From Cryptomeria japonica (Eukaryota; Streptophyta; Pinopsida; Cupressales; Cupressaceae), in assembly GCF_030272615.1 (NCBI RefSeq), contig NC_081408.1, positions 200,596,341 to 200,660,340 on the forward strand: a stretch of DNA of 64,000 nucleotides, written 5' to 3'. Under the pieces are notes generated by a model. That model saw nothing but the letters and a program-made list of their open reading frames with translations, did no database searches and had not been told where the DNA came from. The position numbers were made by a program, and so were the translations under genes. This document shows positions 12,417-23,534 of the stretch, piece after piece. Position 1 is the first letter of the stretch. Each line of letters opens with the position of its first letter.

Positions 12417-14464
12417 CTAACAAGGATTTCTTATATCCAAATACAAACAAAATTTCTTCCTCTACTTCTCCTTGTTCATTATTATCTAAATGTTCATAAT
12501 AAAACCGTACATTCTTTAACATACCATGTTTAGTAATCTCATCAACTAAGTCTACACAAGCCTTTGGTGGAATAATAGTTACATTACTAGTTTCAATTGC
12601 AAGATTAATGTCATCCTTCTTCTTCCTTCTTCTAGTACCAGATGGGGTCGAAGGTGTTTCTTTTGGTTCTCTTCTATGTGCTAGTACCTTGATAGTAACT
12701 TTCGTAACTCGTTGCTTCTTAGCTTCTACCTTAGTTTTTTCAGATTTCTTCCTCAATACTCTTTTAAATGCCAAGGGTGTATCATCTTCAGATGCCAATG
12801 CTGCTACAATAGGCTCAATGAATATTTCTGGTTATTTCCTCTTCCTACCTTTCTCTGGAATAGCATCAATCAGTTCTTTAATGTCCTATGAAACTTTTTC
12901 AATAAATTTACTTGCCTTTCCTTCCTACTTATCTCTCTTCTTCCAGTTGAACTCAGTTTCAACCTCTTACATCTTCTGCTTAGAAGTGCCGAAGGTTTTT
13001 ATAGTTTCATCTATTGGTGCATAAGCATCAAGAATCTGTGCATAAACTTCATAACCCATTTCCTCAATCCAAATCTTTCGGGGTTTTACAACTTCCATCA
13101 CAGTTGCATCTTTTTTTACCATGAAGCATATGTCAGTTGAATACTTCTCAACAATGTTCTTTGGAACCCTCATCCTAGAATTTATAGCCTTTTGAAATAC
13201 TTTAAAATAACCCCGCACTTTGTCATCTCTCTGACTACCCAATATTGCAATAGACTATTTTAATTGCCTCCCTGCTAGGATATCGAATGACCATTTTCTC
13301 TTCCCAAAACCAAGAGTCTCGTTGATGAAAAATAGCATTAAACAGATAATTAGGATACCATACCAAAAGGTTCCTTTCTTTTCTCCTTTAATATTTTCTA
13401 GGTTAATCAATAAATCATCCAACATCCAAACACATAGATCTAACTTCTCATTCTCCCTCATCTTTTTATGAGTTGCATAAATGCAAGAGATAGAAACATA
13501 ATTCAATCAGTTTGATTGAGTTGCCTTGTAACCAATGACTATGCTTTCAAATCTGATATCTGTGTTGGTGATAGTACTGATCCTCATTGATCATTTGTCT
13601 GAAGTTGCGCTGGTAATCTTGTTAACCTAATCATTAGAAACTTTTTTCTCTGGATGTTGTCCAACCTGCGGTAAACCCATGATTTCCCTAATGGCCTCCT
13701 TCATAATCTTATATGGTTTATCCAACCAGATAAACTCTCCATGCAGTCTTCTCAGAAGATACCTAACAATTTCATCTTCAAATTATACAATATCCCGAAT
13801 ACCGGTAAACCCTAGATAAACAATATGCTAGTATTAAGGTTTAATATTTCTAGAATCTCCCATTAACTCATTCATGTACATTCTCTTGATATCGGTCATT
13901 TTGAAACCCTTAATATGAGAGTGAATGTAGGCTCTTACATCTTCAACATACATGACTCCTTCTGGAACATGGAAAAAAGCTCCAAACAAATCATCAAGGG
14001 TAGCAACATGCGGATATCGCTTGAAAATCGGCCTGGGATGGTCCTTGACCTCAAAAATAGTTACATTTGCAATAAAGATAGGTACAAATGATGATCTTGA
14101 TTCCATGAATGAAGATAAATACCTGTGAATCACTATCGGTGAAAAACCCTAAAGACCTCTTCCAACTGCTGGTGAAATTGCTCAAGATGATATCGATCAT
14201 ACTGATTCGCCTTAGACTTCCTCTGAATCGCTCTAAATTTTTTTGAATGCAAAGTGATCTTAAATGAAGTGAATTCAACTTTTTATCCTCTGAGAAACCC
14301 TAATCTTTTGTTGACGTCAATGACTTGTAGTGGAAGATACTGGATCTCGATCAAACATTTCCATGTTGGATAAGTATCTCCAATGTCTAGAACACCTTCC
14401 AAAACCTCTTCTTGGGGCATATGCAACATATTCATGAATTTTAATTACCCCTAAGGCATCTATC

Positions 14465-15577
14465 TTAGTTGTCGGTTGAGCTTCTTGTCGGTGTAGGAGC
14501 AACCTCCTCTGCCAGTTTAGTAACCAGAGCATTCCCATTTGTAGATTGATCTTCTAACTTCCTGACCCGTCTCTAAGTATGATCTTGCTAGATTTCATTA
14601 ATCTTTTATTTCCATTTCTCATTTGATCCTCCATTACCAACCAGTGATTTTTTGCTTCTACAAAATTTAGCAACATGTCCAACCTCATTAGATGCATAAC
14701 ATGTAACATTATTCTTTTGAATTGCTTTGCTAAAATTGGTATAATTGCTAGACTTGTACTGATTAGCCATATGTCCAAATTTTCCACATGCATAACATTT
14801 AACATTCATTCTGCAATTATTTGTCTTATGTCCATACTTATTACATTTAAAACATTGACTGGTAGCAGAATCAGGGTTCTGATTTGCTCTATTTCTGCAT
14901 TGCCTAGCCATGTGACCAAATTTATTACAAACAAAGCATCTACCATTAAATTTATAAACATTAAACTACCTTACTCGTTCCTTATGGTTTTGATCTTCAT
15001 TTGTAGTACCATAACTCTATCCTTGTTCAAATCCAAGTCCACTGGAATCTCCATTTTGCCTTTGTCTCTTCAATAACTCATCTAGTTGTGTTGAACTAAT
15101 CTTGAATTTTTCTTTATATTCACTTGCAATAGTCAGATCATCTCTCAAAATTATCATTTATCTCTCAAGATATTGTTCATTACTCTGGGATTATACTAAA
15201 TCAGTTCTCAACATGTCATTCTCTTGAACCAACCTATCACATTCTTTAATTTTTTTCTTCAGAGATACAACATGATTTTCATCCATTCTTCAATCTCCAA
15301 CTTAGACATTCTCATAGTTATAGCTTGCATTTCATTTCTCATGACCATGTTCTCTCGACTTAGCTTTTGACACTGTTCCTTAAGTGCATCTTTCTCTTCA
15401 TCATATTGATTTTGTAAAAGTTTCTTCCTCCTGGATTGAACAAATGTCAGCCTCTCTGTAGGACAAGAATGAATTCCTAAGAAGAATTCAATTCATCTTG
15501 TAACTTATTTTTTTCATCCTTTCAGCATCATAATCTTCAAGTGCTATGTCCAGTTTCTTTTCCAAACTCATATCCAT
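14465..15577 (-). pseudogene. ORF1, coiled-coil and zinc-knuckle gag-like protein (element B)
   Basis: ORF1 runs on the minus strand from an ATG at 15577, 69 bases inside the 5' LTR edge, to a TAA near 14465, about 370 codons. The first 200 or so codons are rich in Leu, Glu, Lys, Gln and Met and look like coiled coil. They are followed by four zinc knuckles between 14911 and 14640: CFVCNKFGHMARQC, CFKCNKYGHKTNNC, CYACGKFGHMANQY (last Cys lost) and CYASNEVGHVAKFC (second Cys lost). A Gag-like RNA-binding role is inferred from the knuckles. A few stops interrupt the frame, so it is a pseudogene. Confidence 0.65.
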
Positions 15578-15630
15578 GGATTCCGGATTTAGGATTTTCC
15601 TCAAGCTATTAAAATTCCTCTGAGGTACAA

Positions 15631-15645
15631 GGCTCTGATACCAAT
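15631..15645 (-). promoter_or_regulatory. Primer binding site, initiator tRNA-Met type (element B)
   Basis: On the minus strand ATTGGTATCAGAGCC lies directly after the 5' LTR end. TGGTATCAGAGC is the classic plant copia primer site complementary to the 3' end of initiator tRNA-Met. It is the best preserved primer site in this family. Confidence 0.8.
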
Positions 15646-17680
15646 TTTTGGAATCCAAGAACACTGAGAGGAGGGGTGAATCAATTTTCTATCAGAAAGA
15701 TCAATTTTAACCTTATTAAGTCAACTATACACCAACCAATATACCGGTACATATAGAATTGAAAAAAGTAAAGCAACCAATAAGACAATCACATAAATTA
15801 ATACCATAACACGTAGAATTATAAATGAAAAACCTCAAAGAGGAGAAACCACAATAGAAAGGCTTAAATCCTAGAGCACACTACTCAATTACAAAAGGAG
15901 CCTTACGGACTACATACAAATCCTGACTACAATCGAGAGAAATGATTGAACTGCAAAGAAAGCATCTTCTATGTCTGAATACAATTCTAGTTAAGCTCTA
16001 TCTGTTCCAGTCTAAAACCCTTAACCCTATATAAGAATACCCCTTTACATAAGTATCCTCACATACATGATCTATCTCATATATTTCGCATCTCCCTTAT
16101 TATTTCATTCTAGATACATATCCTCCTATAATATTTCAAAATTATCTAACCTACTGACCTATGTACCCTTTACAAATCAACATGCTTTATGTCGGCTTAC
16201 AAAGATAATTACAATATGAATATATATGTTGACTAGATAACATGAATACATGAATATCTAGAAAAATTGCCGATGCTAGATCTCCAAATGATGTCAACCT
16301 CCAATATCGATAACTTAATTCTAAACCATGTCAGCTTGCATTTCTGGTAACCAAAGAAATCTATCTAACTTGTCGGTGTTGGTGAAGTGTCTGGGAAGTG
16401 CTTCTCGGTACACAACTAACCCAAAATATGAAGTCAAAATAGATGACCATGTTTCCATTTGTCAACCCCAACTATAATGATAATAATATCTCTAATTGAA
16501 ATCTCAATCCGAAGTTTGGACATTCATATGGTAGAGTTTACTATTTTCATGGCTAGTGTTCATTTAGTTATCAATCCAAGAACGTAAAACTTGAAATGGG
16601 TTTGCAATATATATGCACTAAGCTCCTTAAATGATTATTCTGCATTATTGTAGTAACTAACATTATGCAGAAAGGAAAGGCAAGAATGGAAATCATAAAA
16701 GGCTACATGAAAGCTTCACAAAACAATGCTGGAATGATCTAATGAAAATAATAGAAATCACACCATTTTGTCTTGGCTACAGGAACAGTCATCGGATCTA
16801 TTACCAGTGGCTGCAGGAACAATCCAGTCATGAACTTCTACTACAACTAAGTAAAAACTAACTTCAATGATCATAAACACAGGATCACTCACCAAGTGGG
16901 CCCCCTTGGATGAGTGATATCAAACTTCCAGCAAAATACTTTTAACAGATCAGAACAACATATTCTTTATTCATTTCTTCCTGAAAATGATTAGATACTC
17001 TAAAAGAGAAAATTCAGAATGCTTGTCAAAACTCTGCTCAATTCCTTTCTATCTTGTCTAACTCTAAGAAAGAAGGAAGAGCTTATTATAAAGAAAAGAT
17101 CAACTACAATGGACAACTCAAATCACGACCAAAAGAAGAGGTGAATGATTGTCAAATGAAGGAGATAACTGAGAGCTTGGCTGTAGGAACCGTGGATTTG
17201 AAACCGAACCACAATCTTTGCATGCCAAAGTGATATTTTGTGAATTCAATATGCACTGGAGTTAAAATCCCATGATGAAGTATAACTGCTCTGATTATGC
17301 CATACGTTGCGCTTGCTCGGATCCCCTTCAGTTTGATCTCCAGTTATCTGAACGTGATTCTCTAGTCCTTAGGCGCGAAAGAAAATCATCCACCGCAGCA
17401 TCAATTATTATCTATACTAAAACAAAAACAACATACAAGGACATGCATATGTATCTTACTCAATTAATACATTCATTAACTCACATATGACATTATCCTA
17501 AATAATCCGCATATCACAGGGACAAATCATTTGGCTGCAGGAATTAACCGACAAAGTTCAAACATGATTTCATAAGTTCAGATTTAAAACATGGACTACA
17601 TATAGTCAATTCACAATACTTTACTATCACCATTAATGACAACATATTGAAACCAACCAATTGAGTGTCAATTGCTAATA
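15646..17680 (-). repeat. 5' LTR of element B, interrupted
   Basis: The LTR runs 15646-16459 and 17635-17680, split by a solo LTR. Without the insertion it is about 860 bp. It lacks a segment of around 60 bp ('gtgacccacaatatcaatcc' region) that is present in the 3' LTR at about 5790-5850. The element tip ends gtcaattgctaata, two changes from the family's gccaaca. Confidence 0.7.
16460..17629. repeat. Solo LTR inserted in the 5' LTR of element B
   Basis: This 1170-bp segment starts TGTCAACCCC and ends ACTATCA. It is bordered by perfect 5-bp duplicates ccatt (16455-16459 and 17630-17634). The 3' LTR of B is continuous at the same place (gtttccatcaatgacaac, about 6465). TG...CA tips plus a 5-bp duplication and no internal coding region define a solo LTR. 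Its family and orientation are not known. It also contains repeated 'ggctgcaggaa(c/t)' motifs (about 16810, 17535). Confidence 0.75.
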
Positions 17681-17872
17681 GTTTCAAGCCTTTAAAATTA
17701 TTTGGATGGAACCAAGTATAATATATGTCTAAGAATCCAAAGATAGGTCCTAAAAGAAGGGTTTGGGGGAAAAGTAATGAGCTAGTCTTGTTGTCCTAAG
17801 AACTATATCCTTGTGATCATTGATTATGATTAAAGTTGTCTTTGTGTTACCCATACCTCTACATCAAATCGA
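17681..17872. repeat. Right half of the LTR-I copy split by element B
   Basis: This continues the match to 20331-20500 (for example 'ctaagaatccaaagatagg', 'tagtcttgttgt' and 'ttgtctttgtgtta'). Similarity stops at about 17872, after 'ctacat'. Confidence 0.65.
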
Positions 17873-17935
17873 TATCACAACCTAAAAGGTCTAGGAATTT
17901 AAGTTTTATAGCACAAAATATATAGATGGTAAGAA

Positions 17936-18264
17936 TGTTGGCAGTGGGCCAACATCCCTCGTGGGGATTCGTGACATGGTTTAACAACCTCTTATGGATT
18001 CTATAAGTCTATTGGTTGTATTGGACATTGACAGGTTGATCTTTTGGTGCAACGACAACCCTAGCTTTTAACAAGTGGTATCATAGATTGGTCACAGGTT
18101 CGAATCATGCAGGCCGCGATGAGTGATGATGACAGGGGGCCAACGTCCCTCATGGGGGTTCGTGACATTGTTTAATAGCCTCTTGTGGATTCTATAAGTC
18201 TAGTGGTTGTATCGGACATTGACAGGTCAATCTTTTGGTGCAATGACAACCCTAGCTTGTAACA
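17936..18264 (+). mobile_element. TRIM-like miniature LTR retroelement, 329 bp
   Basis: Two direct repeats of 138 bp each (17936-18073 and 18127-18264) begin TG and end AACA. They differ at a modest number of sites. The 53-bp interior starts, two bases after the first repeat, with TGGTATCATAGA (18076-18087), an initiator tRNA-Met primer site with one or two changes. The flanking pentamers are aagaa (17931-17935) and aggaa (18265-18269), a near-match target duplication. Short LTRs, a primer site and no coding capacity define terminal-repeat retrotransposons in miniature. The purine tract before the second repeat is weak. A simple tandem duplication cannot be fully excluded. Confidence 0.6.
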
Positions 18265-18551
18265 AGGAAGAATTAATTGAATGCTACAAGAGGCTATAAT
18301 AGTTTTTTTGTATTCATTAGTTTTCAAGGTGTGCATTATGTGACAAGTTGTGTGGGTGGTTTGGGAAAGAGAAGCCTGGATAGGCTTGAAGGAAGAAGAA
18401 GAGCACAAGTAATACTGAAAGGAGAAGTTGCTAAAAGACTGAGGTGAGGTGGAAAAAGGGAACTATGAAAATTGCTTACAATGATGAAGCTTATGGAAGA
18501 GATTGATCAAGAGAAATTAACAGCTAATATGGAAGTGTTAGAAAACATTAT

Positions 18552-18853
18552 TTATTAGAGGACAATCTCAGTCCTAAGCAAACAAGAGAATGCATGGAGG
18601 ATCTCTTACATGTTGAAGTGGAGTGTATGGCACTAGGAGACAAGGAGGAGACCTCAAGGTCTCAATATTTTATTTATAATCTTTCATTGGGCTATGTATG
18701 TGCGGGTTTATTAGACAAGGAGATAAAAATCATTATGAAGAAGGCTCTTGAAAGAGATTAGGTTCAAAGGAGGATGCCAAAAGAGGAATATCTTGCAAGG
18801 AAGAAACAAGAGGAGTTGAGAAGAAAACCTAAAGAAAACAAGTTGAATATATA
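18552..18853 (+). pseudogene. Unrecognised retroelement-like ORF remnant
   Basis: A plus-strand frame is open from 18552 to a TAG at 18759 and continues in frame to about 18853. It has a charged, Lys/Glu/Arg-rich end (KKQEELRRKPKENK). The composition resembles the end of a gag or pol linker, but no diagnostic motif is present. It lies before a candidate LTR start at 18968. I do not recognise it. Confidence 0.25.
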
Positions 18854-18967
18854 AATAAACAACCAATATGACATAAAGGAAATAATGTAAAAGAATTAGA
18901 AGGCCGGGAAGAAAAACAAGACCCTCACTCAAGTGGAACTTGAGTTTTCCTTCCCTTGGGAGTATGG

Positions 18968-20109
18968 TGTAGTAGCACCCACAGGCCTATCATGCCTGGA
19001 GGAGTCAAAGTTTGATATTTTATCTTGTTCTATGTTTTTTCATGTTAATAAGGTCATTTTAGACCATTAATGATCATTTGGATTCATTTAGGAAGTTTGT
19101 TGGTCATTTGGTCAAAAGTTGTAAAAGTTGCTCAAAAGTTGTCAATGTTGTCATAACAACTTTCACATTGTAATCCCAAATTTTTAAAAAGTTGCTAAAA
19201 GGTAGTTGGAGGTTAGTTTTATGGGAAAGCCTGATTATAATATCATAAATATTCCTTGTACACACAACTACAGGGGTTGTTGAATGTCAGAGAACAATTG
19301 GAATGAAAATTTGTAACTTTGACCAATAAGATTTGGTGGTTTTCTCACATTTTTTACCATTCGATTGCTTTTGTATAGTTTGTACAACATTATTTTGAAA
19401 TTAACATATTTGGATCTTGTAGCAAAATGAATAACCCTTCATTTTCAACTAGTTTGGTGGTTTTTCATTGAGTTTGGAGAAAGTTATGACCATTTTACCG
19501 TAGGCAACCCTATAAGACATTTTTTCCTTCTAAAAGTTGCAAGTTGTTCTAGAAAATGGTATGGATTGTATGGTGCATTAAATGATATAAGATAAATTGG
19601 AAATAAATTTTTGGTGTATTTAATTTAATTTAATTTTTCTTTCATTCAAATCCATTAAGAATTAAGAAAGTTATTGCATTTTTTTGAAAAAACTATCTGA
19701 AACCCTACTTAGGGTTACCCGAGAGGGAAAAAGTTAACCTCTTTTATTTTAAATGGTGGAAAATGTTAAATTTTTGTATAAATACCTATAAAAATATATA
19801 TTTAATATTCTAAAGTTGCATATTATTTTGACAAGGGTTTCACGTGCAAAACATTGATAGTTTGATTGATATCTCTATGTATTAGTTTGGCAAGAGCATG
19901 AAAAGTGTAGAATTTTGATATGAATGCTAGGATTTGAGGGTGGATTTTTGTGGAAGGATGTGAATAATTGATGGATAACACAAAATTCATAAATCATTGA
20001 ATGGTTTGGATTGTTTTCTCACCAAAGGTCCAAGCCCTAGGATTGTTATCAAAGATTAGGTGTGCCAACGAGAGGATAGTCATCTTTTTCTTTTCTTGTC
20101 CTATTAAAT
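18968..20109. repeat. Non-coding AT-rich stretch, candidate gypsy-type LTR
   Basis: A purine-rich stretch (cccttgggagtatgg) precedes TGTAGTAGCACCC at 18968, which would be a plausible polypurine tract and LTR start. No matching partner LTR is present in the window and the end cannot be fixed. 'gttgtaaaagttgctcaaaa' and related short motifs repeat at 19115-19200. No gene is seen. Confidence 0.25.
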
Positions 20110-20813
20110 TATGTTTTTAAGTTTTATTATCCACATAATAAGAAGTGATAAGTCCTTCCAAGTCCGTGAATAGTAAACCCAAAGAATATTATGATTTGTT
20201 TGGTTATTGACCCCAAGATGGTTCTCATCTCTACTTGTAAAACAAGGGTAAAAATTCATAAGATAGAAGTATGATTTGGATTCCCTATTGAGAACTGAAA
20301 GGAGGAAATTTATATCATGTGTCAATTCTTTTAAATTATTTCGATGGAACCAACTACTACAATTGTCTAAGAATCCAAAGATAGGTCCTGAATGAAGGGT
20401 TTTGAGGAAAAGTCATGAAATAGTCTTGTTGTTCTAAGCAACCTATCCTTGTGATTGTTGATTGTGATTAGAGTTGTCTTTGTGTTAAACCTAGATCTAC
20501 ATTAGTAAGACATTAAATAAAAATTCAAATGTGTCTACTATCAAGAACATCTCAATAAGAGTTTGTTTGCTCTTGTTTCAAGTATGTGTAACCCTATGTA
20601 AGACAAATAGAGGTCTGGTTTTCAAGATATCTCATCTAAGAGTTTGTTTTCTTTGGTTACAAGAATGAAAACCTCGTAGAAGACATATAAATGTTGTGTC
20701 TAGTTTCAGGCATGAAGCATCTTATTTAAGAGTTTCTTTTCTCTAGTTTTGAGAATGAGCACCCCTTTTAAGACATGTAAAAATATAGTACAATATAGTA
20801 AAAAGAGGGCAAT
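20110..20813 (-). repeat. LTR-I copy (probable 3' LTR of a gypsy-like element)
   Basis: This is the uninterrupted counterpart of the split copy at 5346-5563 plus 17681-17872. Its right edge at about 20813 is followed by a pyrimidine run (tttcccccccctt, 20819-20831). On the minus strand that is a purine tract just before an LTR starting TGCCCTC. A gag-like remnant lies farther along in the same orientation (22016-22840), which supports reading this as a 3' LTR. The left boundary is uncertain. Confidence 0.5.
20531..20790. repeat. Three tandem units of about 85 bp within LTR-I
   Basis: The units share 'atct(c)a..taagagtttgtttt' followed by 'tttcaagaatg..aacc..gtaagacat'. They start near 20546, 20626 and 20716. 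They are diverged but in register. Confidence 0.5.
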
Positions 20814-20831
20814 ATGTATTTCCCCCCCTTA

Positions 20832-22015
20832 ATATGTCAACATAGCTCTATATTGATATCTTAAGGAATCTATAAACAAGGATACCCACCTTCAATACCA
20901 AGGATATATCCTTTTTGGAAATAATGTTCATAAATCCAAGATAAAGAGGCAACAATCTTATGTAAGCAAGGATAAGATAGTTGAAAAAGAGATATATTGG
21001 AACAAGTGGACATTTACCTCCCAGAGGAGTTTCTTGAAAAAATATAATATCTTCTACCAAAATAAAGGAAGGGGAACAAGAATTCATATCTTCCTCATAT
21101 TGCTAGGTAAAGGGATTCAAGGTGAAGGATGCAACACTTCTGACCCAGAGTGAAGAGCTTGTTTTTAATATCTATATACATTTCTAAGTGTAAAAGAGGT
21201 TATATTCAAGGATACAAACCTCTTGAAGAGATAATCCTTGAGAAAACAACAAATTCACACAGGGAATGTCATCAAATCATAAGCAAACACCACTCAACAA
21301 AGGAAAAGGAGATCCTTAGAAAGGATAGGAGTGATCAATGGCCCCGAAGTGTAGGGACAATGAGAAGAATTAAACATCTAAGGAGAGATTATAAATAAGA
21401 AAATGAACCACTACAATCAAGGAAAGATCCTAACAAGGAACACATATATACTTGCATGAAGGAATATTTAATGCAAGAAAACTCATCAAGATATGTAAAA
21501 ATGAAAATCTAAAGAACAGGTAAACTTCAAAGAAGGAAAGATTAAAATGAAGGGTCACATACCCCCCCTAAGCAGAGATTATTCATAAGAGACATACCAT
21601 TCATGCAAGAAAGGATATCAAGGTATGAAGAAATGAAACCCCTAAAGCAAATAGTGAAGCCTTAGATAGAGAGAAAAGATAGGATAATATTCTTTTCCCC
21701 CAAGCATAGATGCAATAATGAATTATGTTGCTGCCTCAAGATTATTAATATTTAAAAAGAATTACCTCTTATGACAAAGAGTCTCAAATGAAGTTAACTA
21801 CTAGTGCCATAGGGTGAGGAGCAAAATGGAAGATGAATGGAGTGCTTAGGAACTACCTATTCACCAAAAAAGAGTGCAAGATTAGTTGTAAGAGCTATGT
21901 GAGCTCTATCATATTGGTCTTGAACAAATGTTTTAAATGATTTACAATTTCCAAGAGAATTAGAATAACTATGATTAACAAGAAAATTTTCATCACCTTT
22001 CTTACACTTATAATT
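20832..22015. other. Non-coding stretch between the gag-like remnant and LTR-I
   Basis: About 1.2 kb of purine-rich plus-strand sequence with scattered 'aaggata' words and no ORF worth calling. In a complete gypsy element pol would lie here on the minus strand, but no RT, integrase or RNase H motif is seen. The parent element either lacked pol or lost it. Confidence 0.35.
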
Positions 22016-22840
22016 TTAATTGAGTCTAATGAAAGGTAAAACAACATTTTTATCATACTTCAATCTCCAAAAGATTATAGTAGCTAATTTATCTTGGTCA
22101 TCAATAGGAGTAGGTCTTGTCTCTTGGGATGTAGGACAAGGGTTTCTTGAAGAAGATGAATTATTTTCTATGATTTTAACTATTCCATCATCAATGAGTC
22201 TTTGTATTCCATTTTGAAAATCTGAATAATCATTGATATCATGATCATTAGTTTGATGATGTGAGAAAAAATGAGTGTTTGAAGAAGAAGCACCTTTAGA
22301 TGGACAATAGAGTTTATTTATTTCAAAGTACTCCTTAATTTTTTGTACCCTAAGGAGATCATCCATAGGTAAATGATGAGAATGTCCTTGACCTTCGGTA
22401 CTAGCTTGTGTAGTAGGTTTTATAATGACTTTTATTCCTTGTTCAAGTTTTCCAGGTCCTTGTCCTCTATAACCTAGTTTTGATATTATGTTATAGCCAC
22501 TACAATAAGATCCTTTTAATTGAAAAGGAGTATTATAATGAATTTATTTAAAAAAATTAGTGTAAGTACATCGTGAGGGAAGAAAGGGAGATGTATATGA
22601 AGAAGGAATATCCTTTGTAGGGATATTCTCCTTTCTATCATCATGCATATTCTCTTTGATAGGTTGGAAAGGAAGATCCTTATAATCTGAGACCTCATCT
22701 TTACTCAATGTTATGTGGGGAGATAGATCATGAATGTATTTCATAACATCATCTTCTTTACAAATGTTTTTATGGTTAATATTTTCTCTAGGAGAATAAG
22801 GAGGATCTAGAGGGATTGAATTATATCATCTTGACATAGA
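22016..22840 (-). pseudogene. Gypsy-like gag remnant with a G-patch-like segment
   Basis: On the minus strand, from about 22840, a frame with stops gives YNSIPLDPPYSPREN and then 22544-22744 (DLSPHITLSKDEV...). A G-patch-like run follows at about 22434-22500 (GYNIISKLGYRGQGPGK). The segment 22016-22366 contains HHQTNDHDINDYSDFQNGIQ and RLIDDGIV. This last part resembles the 'YH...GHDT..C..L...IQDLIDRGEI' region of gypsy gag, seen better in element E at 44945. Frameshifts and stops show it is dead. The lineage is uncertain. Confidence 0.5.
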
Positions 22841-23534
22841 CACTTTTCACTAGTGCAGTTTTTTTTTTAAATTTTTTTTTCAAAATTTTAGTATTTTCCC
22901 TTTACATGATAATCAACCTTATATTTTAGTGCTAATGACATAATTTCAATAGAAGTAAAATATAAAATAGAGAAAATAATTAAAATATTTAAAGATATAT
23001 ATTTTGGAAAATTCACTTATACATCTATAAAAGGGTACTTTTACATTTCAAAAAAATATTATTTATAAGAGTAGGAGTTGTTGAAACATCGAGTTTTTCA
23101 ATTTTTTTTTTATATAATTAGACCCAAAGTGGTATAAAATATACATTTAATAGACAATTCAAATTGGAAAAGTTGTGGCCCATGTATAAGATAGCTATAA
23201 TGCATCTCTATAGACCATATGTTTGACTAAAATTAATTTTTAATTAGAATTACTTAAATTGACTTGTGTTGATAATTTTGCCTAAAATGTGACACAATTT
23301 TGTGCTTTTACCCTAGGGTTAGGGTCAAATTAAGATAATAAAACCACTAAATGTCATACTTAACCAATTACATTAGGGAGGAGAGGAATATAATAGATCT
23401 AGCCATTAAAGACCAAGATTTTGACCAAATTCTTGGTTCCTTTTGATAGGGACATTCTTCTTAAATTGAATTGAATTGGATTGTAGAAGTTTAGGGGAAA
23501 ATAGGTGATTATTAAAGAGATCAGCCATAAATAG
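22841..23534. other. AT-rich non-coding flank of element D
   Basis: No gene is seen. Long T and A runs occur at 22860-22890 and 23100-23115. The last five bases (aatag, 23530-23534) form the left target duplicate of element D; the right one is aacag at 52455-52459. Confidence 0.4.

Larger units (their letters stand above)
6820..14106 (-). pseudogene. ORF2, unknown protein of the A/B/C family (element B copy, split)
   Basis: ORF2 runs on the minus strand from an ATG at 14106 (MESRSS...) to a stop at 6820-6822. The coding sequence is cut after codons for a YYEHLDNNEQGEVEEEI-type block by the 8290-12416 insertion and resumes at 8289 with the LYDMLDAIRL block. Further recognisable parts are VMYVEDVRAYIH (about 13950), CLMLFF and FGKRKW (about 13300-13370), EKYSTDICFMVKKD (about 13100-13150), a Lys/Arg-rich linker (12600-12750) and YRVCCNIGLL...LRGLVSP (7024-7257). 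Several stops and frameshifts break it. The function is unknown. Confidence 0.6.
5564..17680 (-). mobile_element. Element B: pol-less LTR retrotransposon with two nested insertions
   Basis: This minus-strand element of the A/B/C family starts TGTTGG at its left edge and ends at 17680, flanked by gtttt/gtttc. Reading on the minus strand it has a 5' LTR (15646-17680), a primer site, ORF1 (14465-15577), ORF2 (6820-14106), a degenerate purine tract and a 3' LTR (5564-6520). A 4.1-kb insertion (8290-12416) splits ORF2 and a 1170-bp solo LTR splits the 5' LTR. Without them the element is about 6.8 kb, the same size as C. No pol domains are present. Confidence 0.8.

Noticed and set aside
12608-13024. 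Plus-strand hydrophobic ORFs opposite ORF2 (also 56109-56420, 7575-7805)
   Set aside because: They are antisense shadows of the Lys/Arg/Glu-rich ORF2 linker. Their hydrophobicity is what the complement of such codons gives.
18076-18130. Possible tRNA gene or tRNA-derived SINE
   Set aside because: A TGGTATCA word and a GGTTCGAATC word are present, but no cloverleaf forms and they lie between two direct LTR-like repeats. They are better explained as a primer site and adjacent interior sequence of a TRIM-like element.
17948-18267. Simple tandem duplication instead of a TRIM
   Set aside because: Not fully excluded, but the TG...AACA ends, the primer-site match two bases after the first repeat and near-matching flanking pentamers fit a miniature retroelement better.
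20530-20790. CRISPR-like array
   Set aside because: Three diverged tandem units with no spacer/repeat distinction, in plant DNA. It is ordinary LTR-internal duplication.
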